Assembly: GCF_047237965.1 (NCBI RefSeq)
Contig: NZ_JBDFLX010000001.1
Location: forward strand, 1,922,001 to 1,986,000
Reading direction: 5' to 3'
Source of the DNA: Noviherbaspirillum_A sp047237965
GTDB lineage: Bacteria; Pseudomonadota; Gammaproteobacteria; Burkholderiales; Burkholderiaceae_D
DNA: 64,000 nucleotides
Shown here: piece by piece, positions 7,951-17,370 of the stretch
How positions within the stretch are numbered: position 1 is the first letter of the stretch
How the letters are laid out: each line of letters begins with the position of its first letter
The notes under the pieces: model-generated
What the model saw: the letters and a program-made list of their open reading frames with translations, nothing else
Database searches by the model: none
What the model was told of the DNA's origin: nothing
Translations under genes and position numbers: made by a program

Positions 7951-9073
7951 AACTGTTTTCGAGCGCATGCCGACCGCGCCGCTCATCCGCCACCAGCTTG
8001 CCGTAATGCTGGACCAGCTGGGGCATCACGACATCCCAGTCATACTGCCGCAGCATGCGGCTGCGGCCGCACTGGCCCATGGCGCGCAGGTCGCGCCGCG
8101 CCATGTCGGCGATGCCCTGGGTCAGCGCCTCGACGTTGCGCGGCGCGACCAGCATGCCGCAGTCGCTGTCGACCAGTTCGGGCACGGCGCCGGCTGCCAT
8201 TCCCAGCACCGGCACGCCACAGGCCAACGTCTCCAGCAGCACCATGCCGAAGGTTTCCTGGTCTCCGGGATGCACCAGCATGTCGCAGGCGCCGATTAGG
8301 CTGGCCAGCACGCCCGGCTCGCTCTGGAACGGAAGCTGGATCACCCGCTCCATCGGCGCCAGGCGCGGCCCGCTGCCGATAAGCAGCAGATGGAATGGCG
8401 CGCCGAGGCGGCGCACCGCTTCCAGCAGCAGCGGCAGATGTTTCTCGCGGGTGAAGCGACCGGCATAGACCAAGAGGCGCGCATTGCCCGGCAGCCCGAG
8501 ATGCTCGCGCAGGTTCGGCGCGGCGCGGCGCGGCGTGAAGACGTCCGTGTCCACGCCCAGGGGCTGGCGCATCACGCGCTGTATGCCCAGGTCGCGCAGG
8601 CGCTCCACCATGACGTTGCTGGGCGCGAGCACCAGGTCGAACTGGCGGTACAGGCGCGCGACATAGCGCGTGGCCAGCCGGCGCGCCGAAGCGCCGAAGC
8701 GCTGGCCCACCAGCGACGGCAGATCGGAATGATAGAAACCCACCACCGGCACGCCCAGGTGGCGCCCGGCGCGCAGGCTGCCCCATGCGCACTGGTAAGG
8801 GTCGCTGCACTCGATCAGGTCCGGATGCAGCCGCTCCACCACCCGCCGCGCCTGGCGCATCGACAGGGGCAGCCGGTAGCCATGACTGCCCGGCAGCGGA
8901 AAACCGGCGATCGGCGTCACATTGGCCGCATGCGGCTCGCGCGGCGACATCGGCGCAACGATGGTGTGGCGGATCGGCGTGTGGCGCGCCAGCCAGCGTG
9001 CCTTCGCCCCCAGGTAAGTGCCGACCCCGCCCGTGATCGCGGGATAGAACATGGTGAGATCGAGCAAGTGCAT
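7937..9073 (-). CDS. GT4-family glycosyltransferase
   Basis: A 378-residue GT-B fold retaining glycosyltransferase. The N-terminal GGVGTYL loop, VLAPSNVMVERL, the donor-site start LVYAGRFTREKHLPLLLEA and the EX7E-type motif HPGDQETFGMVLLETLACG are all present. Such enzymes move a nucleotide-activated hexose (often mannose or glucose) to a lipid or glycan acceptor on the cytoplasmic face of the membrane. It is followed by an overlapping deacetylase-like gene. A 17-base perfect palindrome (9100-9116) lies 27 bases upstream of the start. Donor and acceptor cannot be deduced. Confidence 0.88.
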   Translation of the reverse strand: MHLLDLTMFYPAITGGVGTYLGAKARWLARHTPIRHTIVAPMSPREPHAANVTPIAGFPLPGSHGYRLPLSMRQARRVVERLHPDLIECSDPYQCAWGSLRAGRHLGVPVVGFYHSDLPSLVGQRFGASARRLATRYVARLYRQFDLVLAPSNVMVERLRDLGIQRVMRQPLGVDTDVFTPRRAAPNLREHLGLPGNARLLVYAGRFTREKHLPLLLEAVRRLGAPFHLLLIGSGPRLAPMERVIQLPFQSEPGVLASLIGACDMLVHPGDQETFGMVLLETLACGVPVLGMAAGAVPELVDSDCGMLVAPRNVEALTQGIADMARRDLRAMGQCGRSRMLRQYDWDVVMPQLVQHYGKLVADERRGRHALENSYAIR

Positions 9074-9099
9074 GGCCAGGCCCGCGCGATGGAGGAAAC

Positions 9100-9116
9100 G
9101 CCCTTAAATTAAGGGC
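9100..9116. promoter_or_regulatory. 17-base palindrome upstream of the glycosyltransferase
   Basis: GCCCTTAA-A-TTAAGGGC is a perfect inverted repeat with one central base, 27 bases before the glycosyltransferase start. It is AT-rich in its centre and has no T-run, so an operator is more likely than a terminator. Confidence 0.4.
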
Positions 9117-9160
9117 AAATCCCAGCCTGCCGCTTGAGATCAGTCAACGCAGGGAAAGCC

Positions 9161-9211
9161 CTAGGAGCCTGCGCGGCAGAAGGGCCTGCCTTTTGCCGCG
9201 CAGGCTCCTAG
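9161..9211. repeat. 18-bp perfect inverted repeat at the end of addA
   Basis: Arms 9161-9178 and 9194-9211 are exact reverse complements (CTAGGAGCCTGCGCGGCA) around a 15-base loop. The right arm contains the addA stop codon. No T-run follows on either strand, so if it terminates transcription it must do so with Rho or as an RNA-stabilising hairpin. Confidence 0.75.
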
Positions 9212-12200
9212 CCGAGCTCCCACAACCGGCCGTCGACCGTGATCAGCGCCGAGCGCAGGCGCATGGCGGGAAAGACCGCATTCAGCGCCGCCCGGTATTG
9301 CGCAAGTTGCTGCGCGTACTTTTCACGCTCGATATCGAGGAAGGCGCGCTTATAGTCGAGTATCCAGACCTCGTCGTCGAACAGTACCACCCGGTCCAGC
9401 CGCAGCAGGCGGCCGCCGACGATGACTTCCATTTCATTGCGTCCTTCGCGATGCATGCCGGGATCGAAGAAGCGCTGCAGGGCGGGCTGCGACAGGATGG
9501 TTTCGGCATGCCGGCGCGCCACCTCGGCCAGCGCGGCGCTGCAGCCCAGCCAGCGCGCCACCATGTCCACCGGCGGCAGGGCGAGCGGCCAGGCGCGACA
9601 TTCCGTCAGGCGCTCCAGCAGGCCGTGCAACGCCACGCCCTCGTCGATGGCGGCGCTGGAAAATTCGGCGGGCGCCTCGGCCGGCGGCACGCCCGGCATG
9701 GCGGCAGGCGCGAACAGGTCAAGCGAGAATTCCTGCTCGCCGCCCGCCATGCCCGCAACCGTGCCGGTGCCTGGCTCGGCCAGCGGTGCCGTGCCCAGGC
9801 GCTGGTACCAGCTGCCATCCACGACGCCATCGGCAGCGGCGCCGCGGCGGCCGGCCACGCCGCTGACGATCAGCAGGTCCTTGGCGCGGGTCGCCGCGAC
9901 GTACAGCAGATTCCAGTCTTCCTGCTCGCGGAAGCCCTGCTCCTCCTGGAACAGGTGGTCGCGCGCGGCGCCGCGCTCGTCGGCGCGGGCGAAGGCGGAG
10001 AAATGGCGCGGCGTATCGGCATCCTGCGGCCAGTCGCACAGGATGCCGACGTCGTCGCGCGCCGGCTCGCTGTGATTGGCGTCGAGCATCACCACGATGC
10101 GCGCCTCCAGCCCCTTGGCGCTGTGGATGGTCATGATGCGCACCGCGTCCACCGCGGCATCGACGCTGGCCTCGTCGGGCGCCTCGTTGTCCAGGCCGTT
10201 CTGCAGCACCCGCAGCGCATCGATGAAGCGCGGCAGGCTCGGATAGCGGCCCGCATCCAGGTTCAGCGCCAGCGCGGTGAAGGCCTCGATATTGCCCAGC
10301 ACCTTGCCGCGCGTCAGCGGCTGCGCCGCCTGCGCATAGCGTGCCGCCAGTTCGCCTTCGTGCAGGATGCGGTCGAGCAGGTCATGCACCGGCAGGCGCG
10401 GCGCAATTTCCAGCCAGCGCGACAGCAGGTGCGCGGCGCGCATCAACGCGTCGGACGCACCCTCGCCGGCCAGCGCCTGCAGGCGTCGCCACCAGTTGCC
10501 TTCGCCGCGCTGCGCCAGCGCGATCAGGTCATCGTCCCGGGCGCCGACGATGGGGCTTTTCAGCACATGGGCCAGGGCGCGGTTGTCGCCGGGCGTGATC
10601 AGGAAGCCCAGCAGCGCGATCAGGTCGGCCACTTCCAGCGATTGCAGCAGGCCGCCGCGCCGGTCGGACAGGAAGGGAATGCCGGCTTCGCGCAAGGCGC
10701 TTTCATAGGCCGCCAGGTTGGTGCGCTTCTTCACCAGCAGCATCACGTCCGACCAGCTGGTGCTATCGATGGCCTGCATGCCTTCGATGATGGCGCGCGC
10801 CACCATGCGCCCTTCTTCCAGCCGGCGCGCATCCTCTTCCTCGGCGCGCGCCATGGTCAGCGGGTCGCGCAGCGCCATGCTGTCGGGCTCGGCCGCCGGC
10901 GCGGCGGGAGCGGCCGGCGCTTCCACCAGCGGCAGCCGCCATGCCATGCCGGCACGGTCCGACAGCGTGGTCTGCGGCGCATAGATCGGATTGGTTCCCA
11001 GGCTTTCATTGAGCAGCGCAACGATGGCCTCGCCATTGCGCCGCGTCTGGTTGGTGCGCAGCACATCGGCGCCATTCGCCGCCAGCAGCGCGGTGGCGGC
11101 CGCGAACACGCGCGGCTCGGCGCGGCGGAAGCGGTAGATCGACTGCTTGGGGTCGCCGACGATGAAGACGCTGGGCTGCGCCGCATCGCCGCCATAGGCC
11201 GCCAGCCAGGCCCGCACGATGCTCCATTGCAGCGGGTTGGTGTCCTGGAATTCATCCAGCAGGATATGGCTGTAGCGGGCATCGAGCCGGCTCTGCAGGT
11301 AGGCCGCATGCTCCTCGTTGTTCAGGAGCCGCCAGGCCTGCCACTCCAGGTCGGAGAAATCCAGCACGCGGCGCTCGGCCTTCAATGCCTGGTAACGCTC
11401 GAGATAGGCGGCGCCGACGGTGAACAGCGCCTCGTTCATCGCCAGCACCAGCGCCTCGCAGCTGCGCCGCTGCAGCGTCCACAGGGCTGATGACAACGCG
11501 CCCAGCACCGCTTCGAACAAGGCCACGCCCTGTTCGCCAAGATCGCTCTGGATGGCCGCCAGCAGCTTGCCGCGCTTGTGGTCGTTGCCCTTGGGCGCGC
11601 CCTTGTCGTCGCAGAACTGGGCCAGCAGCTGCTCGAAGGCGGCAACCGAAGGACCGCTGCTCATCGCTTCCTCGATCAGCATGGCGCGCTCCTGGTTGCG
11701 CTTGGCGCCCTGGCCCAGCAAGGCGGCGATCTGCCAGATGCCCTGCTGCAGCGCGTCGTCTTCCCATACCGACAGGCGCGCATCGGGCTGGTCGGCGCAG
11801 CACAGCGCGCGCAGCCATTGCAGCGGCTGGCCGGCCTGGTTGGCGGCCCACCATTCGGCGCGCTTGTCGATGAAGGCATCGAGCAGGCGCCGGGTGGTCC
11901 AGTCGCCGACCTGCTCGTACAGCGCCAGGAGCGCCTGCCGCACCGGCGCGAGCTCCGGTTCGTCGAGCGACTGCATCAGGCCGTTATAGGCCTCGGTCAT
12001 CATTTCGCCGCTGTTGTCGGCCAGCGCATAGCCGTGCGGCACGCCGGAGCTCAGCGGTGCCAGCTGCAGCAGCCGCGCGAACCAGCTGTGGAAGGTGTCG
12101 ATCGACAGCGACTGCGGACTGGCCAGCACCCGCTCGTAAAGGCTGCGCGCCAGCGGCATGGCCTGCGGCAGCGTGTGCTCCGGCACGCCGCGCTCAAGCA

Positions 12201-12492
12201 GCAGCGCGCGCACCGCGGCCTCGGGCAGGAGCGCAAGGTCGCGCAGCAGCAGCATCAGGCGCTCGCGCATTTCCTGCGCCGCCTTGCGGGTGAAGGTGAT
12301 GGCCAGCAGGCCGGACGGCTCGGCGCCCGCCAGCAGCAGGCGCAGCATGCGCGCCACCAGCAGCCAGGTCTTGCCGCTGCCGGCGCAGGCTTCCACCGCC
12401 ACCGAGCGCGCCGGGTCGCAGGCGACCGCGATGAAGCGCGCGGCATCGACCGCATCGCCATTGACTTCATAAGCGCGGGCCGCCATCACCAT
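9208..12492 (-). CDS. addA: AddA-type UvrD/REP helicase-nuclease
   Basis: A 1094-residue superfamily 1A helicase with a C-terminal nuclease domain, the AddA half of a double-strand-break processing complex that feeds RecA-dependent recombination. Walker A is EACAGSGKTWLL near the N-terminus, followed by ITFTRKAAQEMRERL, Walker B LLDEFQDTNPLQW, GDPKQSIYRFRRAEP, MTIHSAKGLEA and LYVAATRAKDLL. The C-terminus has the PD-(D/E)XK nuclease core with ILDYKRA. ATG 12492 overlaps the end of addB by 7 bases. The open frame continues upstream to 13377 antisense-free of stops, but that is only high-GC read-through across addB. The stop lies within a large hairpin. Confidence 0.9.
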   Translation of the reverse strand: MVMAARAYEVNGDAVDAARFIAVACDPARSVAVEACAGSGKTWLLVARMLRLLLAGAEPSGLLAITFTRKAAQEMRERLMLLLRDLALLPEAAVRALLLERGVPEHTLPQAMPLARSLYERVLASPQSLSIDTFHSWFARLLQLAPLSSGVPHGYALADNSGEMMTEAYNGLMQSLDEPELAPVRQALLALYEQVGDWTTRRLLDAFIDKRAEWWAANQAGQPLQWLRALCCADQPDARLSVWEDDALQQGIWQIAALLGQGAKRNQERAMLIEEAMSSGPSVAAFEQLLAQFCDDKGAPKGNDHKRGKLLAAIQSDLGEQGVALFEAVLGALSSALWTLQRRSCEALVLAMNEALFTVGAAYLERYQALKAERRVLDFSDLEWQAWRLLNNEEHAAYLQSRLDARYSHILLDEFQDTNPLQWSIVRAWLAAYGGDAAQPSVFIVGDPKQSIYRFRRAEPRVFAAATALLAANGADVLRTNQTRRNGEAIVALLNESLGTNPIYAPQTTLSDRAGMAWRLPLVEAPAAPAAPAAEPDSMALRDPLTMARAEEEDARRLEEGRMVARAIIEGMQAIDSTSWSDVMLLVKKRTNLAAYESALREAGIPFLSDRRGGLLQSLEVADLIALLGFLITPGDNRALAHVLKSPIVGARDDDLIALAQRGEGNWWRRLQALAGEGASDALMRAAHLLSRWLEIAPRLPVHDLLDRILHEGELAARYAQAAQPLTRGKVLGNIEAFTALALNLDAGRYPSLPRFIDALRVLQNGLDNEAPDEASVDAAVDAVRIMTIHSAKGLEARIVVMLDANHSEPARDDVGILCDWPQDADTPRHFSAFARADERGAARDHLFQEEQGFREQEDWNLLYVAATRAKDLLIVSGVAGRRGAAADGVVDGSWYQRLGTAPLAEPGTGTVAGMAGGEQEFSLDLFAPAAMPGVPPAEAPAEFSSAAIDEGVALHGLLERLTECRAWPLALPPVDMVARWLGCSAALAEVARRHAETILSQPALQRFFDPGMHREGRNEMEVIVGGRLLRLDRVVLFDDEVWILDYKRAFLDIEREKYAQQLAQYRAALNAVFPAMRLRSALITVDGRLWELG

Positions 12493-15197
12493 GCTCCCTT
12501 GCGGCACAGGCCGCGCACGTCGCAGTACTGGCAAATGGTTTCGACGCCGTTGGCAGGCAGCGGCGCGCCGCCGGCGATGGCCTGCATGCTGGCCACGATG
12601 TGGGCCATCAGCGCTTCCTGCGATTCGGCATAGCGCGGCGCCTCGGCGTCGCCGGCGCGGTCTCGGCTGGGCTCCAGCGCCACATAGCTGGCGCTGGCGA
12701 CCGGCGCATCCGACAGCAGGCCATAGAAGGCCAGCTGATGATCCTCTCCCAGCTTCAGCTTGGCGCGCAGGCTGGCGGCGTCGCGGGTCTTGTAATCGAG
12801 CACGGCGCGTTCGCCATCGGCGTTGCCGTCGATGCGGTCGACGCGGCCGTGCAGGGTGACGCTGCCGCCCGGCCATGCCAGCGTGCGCTCGAAGCGCTGC
12901 TCGCCGAACAGGAATTGCCAGCCCTGCGCCTCGCGCTCGCCGGCCCAGGCCAGGTAGGCCGGCAGCGCCTTCTGCCAGCGCGCGTAATAGGCAATAGCCG
13001 CGCTGTTGCGCGCCAGGACCTCGCCGAACACCTGCTCGGAGCACGACCGCAGCAAGGCCTCGCGCTGCTCGGGCGGCACGGCGCCGGCCGCCACGGCGCT
13101 GTGATAGGCATGCAGCACCTGGTGCAGCCAGTCGCCATAGTCGCGTTTTTCCGGCATGTCGGAAAACTCGTCCAGGCCCGACAGGTTCAGCATGCGGGTG
13201 GCGAAGAACTGGTAGGGACAGGCGACGAAGGTGTTGTAGCCGCTGGCCGACAGGCGCTGCGGCAGCAGTTGCGGCGCCGATGGCGACGGCCGCGCCGGCG
13301 GCGCAGCGCGCAGCCGGCGCGGCGGACTGTCCGCCTGATGCTGGCGCAGCGGCGCGCAGCCGGTGCGCGCCAGGCACAGCTGCAGCCGCTCGATCCAGAC
13401 GCTCACCGGATTCGGTTCGCCGTCATGCTGCGCCTGCCAGGACAGCACGACGTCCGGATTGGCATGCAGCAGGCCGGCGAAGTCGCGCATCTGCTGGCGC
13501 TGCCGGCTCTCGCGGGTCGGCAGGCCCAGTTCGCGCCGCACGGCGCTGGCGAAGAACAGGGTTTCATTGTGGGCCGAAGGCAGGTGGCGGGCATCGGCGC
13601 CCACCATCAGCACCGCATCGAAGCTGCGCAGGCGGGCCGCGGCCAACGGCAGCATCAGCACCCGGTCGTCCACCGCGGGCGCGAGGAAGTCGGTGGCTTC
13701 CATCTGCAGGCCGACCAGCGCGCGCCACTCGCCAAAGGAGAACGCCGGCGCCACCCGCGGCGATTCCGACGCCAGCTGGTCCAGCATCGCAACCACCTGG
13801 GCGCCGGCGGCGTCGGCTTCCAGCGCGGCGCGCATGCCGAGCTCGCGCAGGATCGCTTCGGTGCAGGCGACCCAGTCCGCCAGGCTCTTGCGCCCGGCGA
13901 AGCGTTGCGCCAGCTGCTGCCATTGCTGCACCAGCGCCAGCCCTTGCGGCACCGCGCGCAATGCGCCGCGCACGGCTTCCCAGCCGCCGGCGACATTGGC
14001 CGCGCGCAGCGCCAGCTCGATGTCCAGCACCAGGCCCGGCTTGTCCTCCAGCTCGGCCAGCATGAAGGGCGACTTCAGCAGGTCGAGCAGGGCCGCGGTT
14101 TCCGCGCGGCCGGCGACCACGTCGAACCATGCCGCCAGCGACGCGGCGGCGCGGGTGGTGGAAAGCTTCCAGCCGGTCTCGTCGGTCACCATCACCTCGG
14201 CCCGTTCCAGCAGTGCGCGAATGCGGCGCGCCACCACCCGGTCCTGGGCAATGATGGCGATATGGCGGCGCCCTTGCGCCAGCCAGTCAAGCACGGTGCG
14301 CGCGCCGCTGACGGCTTCCTGCTCCATGCTGGCGGCGGCAAGCAGCGACACGCCCGGCAGCGACTGCGGCACGGGCGCGTGGTCGCCCTCGGGGCCGCCG
14401 TGCCCGCCGCCGCCGGACTCCAGCATCTCGGGCCAGGCGGCGGCGCAGGCCGGCAGCACCGCGCCGGCGCGCCAGTCGGGCTGCAGGCGCAGCACCGGCT
14501 GGCGCTCGGCATAGGCTTCGAGGAAGGCCAGCTCGTAGGCATCCGGCTCGCAGGAAGCAATCCATACCAGCGGCTCGCGGGCCTGCGCGGCGATCTGCAG
14601 CATGCGCGCGAAGCGTTCCGCGCAGGCGTCGTTGCCATCGAGCTGCGACTTCCACAGTGTCCACACCATCTGCCCTTCATCCGACAGCAGGGTGCGCGCC
14701 GACGGCGGCAGCTGCGCCAGCGCTGCATGCCAGAGATTGTCGGCGGCTTCCACGCTGTGCCGCACCGAGGGCAGCAGGGTGCGGCTCAGTTCATCGAACA
14801 AAGTCAGCAGGGTTTCGGCCAGCGGCAGCAGGTCGGTGTTGCGGCGCGTGCTGAACAGCTTCTTGAGCCAGGCATGCTGGCGCAACTCGCCATACAACGC
14901 CATCAGGCGCTCGCTGCCGCCGCCTGGCGCCGGCAGCGCCGGGTCCGGCGGCAGCAGGTCGACCCAGGCCGTCAGCGTGCCGGTGCGCGGCGGAATGCAG
15001 GCGTCGCCAAGCTGCTCCGCCAGCGCCCGCTGCAGCAGCCGCGCGTGCGCAAAGCCCGGCGTGAGCACCCTTAATCCGGACAGGTCCAGCGGGCTGACCC
15101 TGTCTTGCAACACTGTTTGCGAATGCGCAATGAGCGTTTGGGCAACATGCGGCCAGAATGCGGCATCAGCGGGAATCAACAGGGGAGCCAGGGACAT
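12486..15197 (-). CDS. addB: AddB-type PD-(D/E)XK nuclease subunit
   Basis: A protein of about 903 residues, the partner of AddA. The N-terminal two-thirds is a degenerate helicase-like region (LRVLTPGFAHARLLQ at the start, then VAIIAQDR-like and WQAQHDGEPNP stretches). The C-terminal nuclease carries GRVDRID and VLDYKTRD. A cysteine before it (FVACPYQFFATRML) and the final CQYCDVRGLC give the four-cysteine C...CxxCxxxxxC pattern of the AddB iron-sulfur staple. I prefer ATG 15197 (MSLAPLLIPADAAFW); ATG 15233 is an alternative with no clear difference in ribosome site. It is divergent from trxA. Confidence 0.86.
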   Translation of the reverse strand: MSLAPLLIPADAAFWPHVAQTLIAHSQTVLQDRVSPLDLSGLRVLTPGFAHARLLQRALAEQLGDACIPPRTGTLTAWVDLLPPDPALPAPGGGSERLMALYGELRQHAWLKKLFSTRRNTDLLPLAETLLTLFDELSRTLLPSVRHSVEAADNLWHAALAQLPPSARTLLSDEGQMVWTLWKSQLDGNDACAERFARMLQIAAQAREPLVWIASCEPDAYELAFLEAYAERQPVLRLQPDWRAGAVLPACAAAWPEMLESGGGGHGGPEGDHAPVPQSLPGVSLLAAASMEQEAVSGARTVLDWLAQGRRHIAIIAQDRVVARRIRALLERAEVMVTDETGWKLSTTRAAASLAAWFDVVAGRAETAALLDLLKSPFMLAELEDKPGLVLDIELALRAANVAGGWEAVRGALRAVPQGLALVQQWQQLAQRFAGRKSLADWVACTEAILRELGMRAALEADAAGAQVVAMLDQLASESPRVAPAFSFGEWRALVGLQMEATDFLAPAVDDRVLMLPLAAARLRSFDAVLMVGADARHLPSAHNETLFFASAVRRELGLPTRESRQRQQMRDFAGLLHANPDVVLSWQAQHDGEPNPVSVWIERLQLCLARTGCAPLRQHQADSPPRRLRAAPPARPSPSAPQLLPQRLSASGYNTFVACPYQFFATRMLNLSGLDEFSDMPEKRDYGDWLHQVLHAYHSAVAAGAVPPEQREALLRSCSEQVFGEVLARNSAAIAYYARWQKALPAYLAWAGEREAQGWQFLFGEQRFERTLAWPGGSVTLHGRVDRIDGNADGERAVLDYKTRDAASLRAKLKLGEDHQLAFYGLLSDAPVASASYVALEPSRDRAGDAEAPRYAESQEALMAHIVASMQAIAGGAPLPANGVETICQYCDVRGLCRKGAW

Positions 15198-15468
15198 TGG
15201 ATGAGCAGCGGGGGATAGCGGACGGGAAAGCATTTTATGCGAGCCCCGGGCAAAACCAGTAGCATTGCCACACTTTTCTTGAAAATCGGTTATGATTCCC
15301 CGAAATTCCCGCCGCAGCACCTCTTGCCATCCCGCTTTGAACTTGAATTTGCATACCTTGTCCGCAACTGCTTAAGGCATACCGGCAGCATGCAGCACAG
15401 GCCCGGAGCAGACTCGGCATCCATACTGCAGCGTTAATCCCCTTATATCCCCTCACCTTGAGGAAACC

Positions 15469-15795
15469 ATGAGCGAAAACATTAAACATATCTCTGACTC
15501 GTCCTTTGACGCCGACGTGCTCAAGTCCGACAAGCCGGTTCTGGTCGACTTCTGGGCCGAATGGTGCGGCCCCTGCAAGATGATCGCCCCGATCCTGGAA
15601 GAAGTCGCCAAGGAATACGACGGCAAGATCCAGATCGCCAAGATGGACGTCGACGCCAACCAGGCAGTGCCTGCCCAGTTCGGCATCCGCGGCATCCCGA
15701 CCCTGATCCTGTTCAAGAACGGCGTGGTCGCCGCACAGAAGGTCGGCGCGCTCGGCAAGGGCCAGCTGATGTCCTTCATCGATAACAACATCTGA
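15469..15795 (+). CDS. trxA: Thioredoxin
   Basis: A 108-residue thioredoxin, the general cytoplasmic dithiol-disulfide reductant recycled by thioredoxin reductase. The active site WCGPC falls at residues 32-36, with C33 and C36 redox-active; the cis-proline motif GIPTLILF and the typical end are present. A strong ribosome site (TTGAGGAAACC) precedes ATG 15469. rho follows on the same strand after a terminator-like hairpin, a trxA-rho order found across proteobacteria. Confidence 0.97.
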   Translation: MSENIKHISDSSFDADVLKSDKPVLVDFWAEWCGPCKMIAPILEEVAKEYDGKIQIAKMDVDANQAVPAQFGIRGIPTLILFKNGVVAAQKVGALGKGQLMSFIDNNI

Positions 15796-15810
15796 GACAA
15801 GCACTAGCCG

Positions 15811-15838
15811 CAGCGGCGCCCTCGCGCCGCTGTGTTTA
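15811..15838 (+). terminator. Terminator-like hairpin after trxA
   Basis: A 9-base-pair GC-rich stem (CAGCGGCGC at 15811-15819 with 15824-15832) and 4-base loop, followed by TGTTT. The T-run is short, so termination may be partial and rho could receive read-through. Confidence 0.6.
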
Positions 15839-15899
15839 ACGACTATCCCACGCTGTTCCCTCCCCCACCTTTTACCTTCCCATCCCGGGACACATACAC

Positions 15900-17165
15900 A
15901 TGCATTTATCTGAACTCAAGGCGTTGCACGTCTCTGCCCTGCTCGAAATGGCAATCGGCCTGGACATCGACAATGCCGCCCGCCTGCGCAAGCAGGAACT
16001 GATGTTCGCGATCCTGAAGAAGCGCGCCAAATCCGGCGAACAGATCTTCGGCGACGGCGCCCTCGAGGTGCTGCCGGACGGCTTCGGCTTCCTGCGCTCG
16101 CCCGACGCCAGCTACATGGCCTCGACCGACGACATCTATATCTCGCCATCGCAGATCCGCCGCTTCAACCTGCACACCGGCGACTCGATCGAAGGCGAAG
16201 TGCGCACGCCCAAGGATGGCGAGCGCTACTTCGCGCTGGTCAAGGTCGACAAGGTCAACGGCGAATCGCCGGAAGCGTCCAAGCACAAGATCCTGTTCGA
16301 GAACCTGACGCCGCTGCATCCGAACAAGCCGCTGATGCTCGAGCGCGAGATGCGCGGCGAGGAAAACACCACCGGCCGCATCATCGACATGATCGCGCCG
16401 ATCGGCAAGGGCCAGCGCGGCCTGCTGGTGGCGTCGCCCAAGTCGGGCAAGTCGGTGATGCTGCAGCACATCGCGCATGCGATCACGGCGAACCATCCGG
16501 ACATCGTGCTGATCGTGCTGCTGATCGACGAGCGGCCCGAGGAAGTGACGGAAATGCAGCGCTCGGTGCGCGGCGAAGTGGTGGCTTCCACCTTCGACGA
16601 ACCGGCAACGCGGCACGTGCAGGTCGCCGAGATGGTGCTGGAAAAGGCCAAGCGCCTGGTTGAAATGAAGAAGGACGTGGTGATCCTGCTCGACTCCATC
16701 ACCCGCCTGGCGCGCGCCTACAACACCGTGATCCCGGCATCGGGCAAGGTGCTGACCGGCGGCGTGGACGCCAATGCGCTGCAGCGCCCCAAGCGCTTCT
16801 TCGGCGCGGCCCGCAACATCGAGGAAGGCGGCTCGCTGACCATCATCGCCACCGCGCTGATCGAGACCGGCAGCCGCATGGACGACGTGATCTACGAGGA
16901 ATTCAAGGGCACCGGCAACATGGAGGTCCACCTGGAGCGCCGCCTGGCCGAGAAGCGCGTCTACCCGGCGATCAACCTCAACAAGTCCGGCACCCGTCGC
17001 GAGGAACTGCTGATCAAGCCCGATCAGCTGCAGAAGATCTGGGTGCTGCGCAAGCTGCTCTACAGCATGGACGAGATCGAGGCGATGGAGTTCATCCTCG
17101 ACAAGATGAAGGGCACGAAGAACAATGCCGAGTTCTTCGACATGATGCGGCGCGGCGGCTCCTGA
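15900..17165 (+). CDS. rho: Transcription termination factor Rho
   Basis: The 421-residue hexameric RNA helicase that ends transcription at Rho-dependent sites. It starts MHLSELKALHVSALLEMA, has the RNA-binding cold-shock-like domain (DGFGFLRSPDASYMASTDDIY), the Walker A loop VASPKSGKSVML near residues 178-189, Walker B VVILLDSITRLARAYN, and the Q/R-loop region ending NNAEFFDMMRRGG. Full length and complete. Several genes here end in hairpins without U-tracts (addA, ileS, rho itself), so Rho-dependent ends may be common locally. Confidence 0.97.
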   Translation: MHLSELKALHVSALLEMAIGLDIDNAARLRKQELMFAILKKRAKSGEQIFGDGALEVLPDGFGFLRSPDASYMASTDDIYISPSQIRRFNLHTGDSIEGEVRTPKDGERYFALVKVDKVNGESPEASKHKILFENLTPLHPNKPLMLEREMRGEENTTGRIIDMIAPIGKGQRGLLVASPKSGKSVMLQHIAHAITANHPDIVLIVLLIDERPEEVTEMQRSVRGEVVASTFDEPATRHVQVAEMVLEKAKRLVEMKKDVVILLDSITRLARAYNTVIPASGKVLTGGVDANALQRPKRFFGAARNIEEGGSLTIIATALIETGSRMDDVIYEEFKGTGNMEVHLERRLAEKRVYPAINLNKSGTRREELLIKPDQLQKIWVLRKLLYSMDEIEAMEFILDKMKGTKNNAEFFDMMRRGGS

Positions 17166-17185
17166 CGCATCCCATGCAGCACAAC

Positions 17186-17216
17186 GAAGGCGCGCCGCCG
17201 GGCGGCGCGCCTTCGC
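17186..17216. repeat. 15-bp perfect inverted repeat between rho and rpmE
   Basis: CGAAGGCGCGCCGCC (17186-17200) and its exact complement (17202-17216) flank a single G. Such a stem would open to a small loop. No T-run follows, so it is a stabilising hairpin or a Rho-assisted end of the rho transcript. Confidence 0.55.
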
Positions 17217-17269
17217 CTGCCGGCACACATCCGGATTGGCGGACTGCAAGACAGGCCGCCGAATTAGGG

Positions 17270-17275
17270 TATAAT
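17270..17275 (+). promoter_or_regulatory. -10 box upstream of rpmE
   Basis: TATAAT in GGGTATAATCC, about 96 bases before the rpmE start. No convincing -35 at normal spacing. Confidence 0.5.
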
Positions 17276-17370
17276 CCGGCCTCCATTTTCCGGCAAGTGA
17301 TCGACAATCGGGTCAAGAAGCAGGCAGACCGACGAAGTGACGATTGGCTACCCAACCTACCGAGGCAAAC

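Noticed and set aside
9193..11490. Long plus-strand frame of 765 residues opposite addA
   Set aside because: High-GC shadow frame: Arg/Gln/His/Ala-rich, no domain, no ribosome site, and addA motifs on the other strand are intact.
9208..13377. AddA frame open to 13377, as if a 1389-residue protein
   Set aside because: The extra N-terminal part is read-through over addB in another frame; homologous AddA starts at the Walker A region near 12492.
12600..15074. Plus-strand frame of 824 residues opposite addB
   Set aside because: Same reason; AddB motifs and its iron-sulfur cysteines show the real coding strand.
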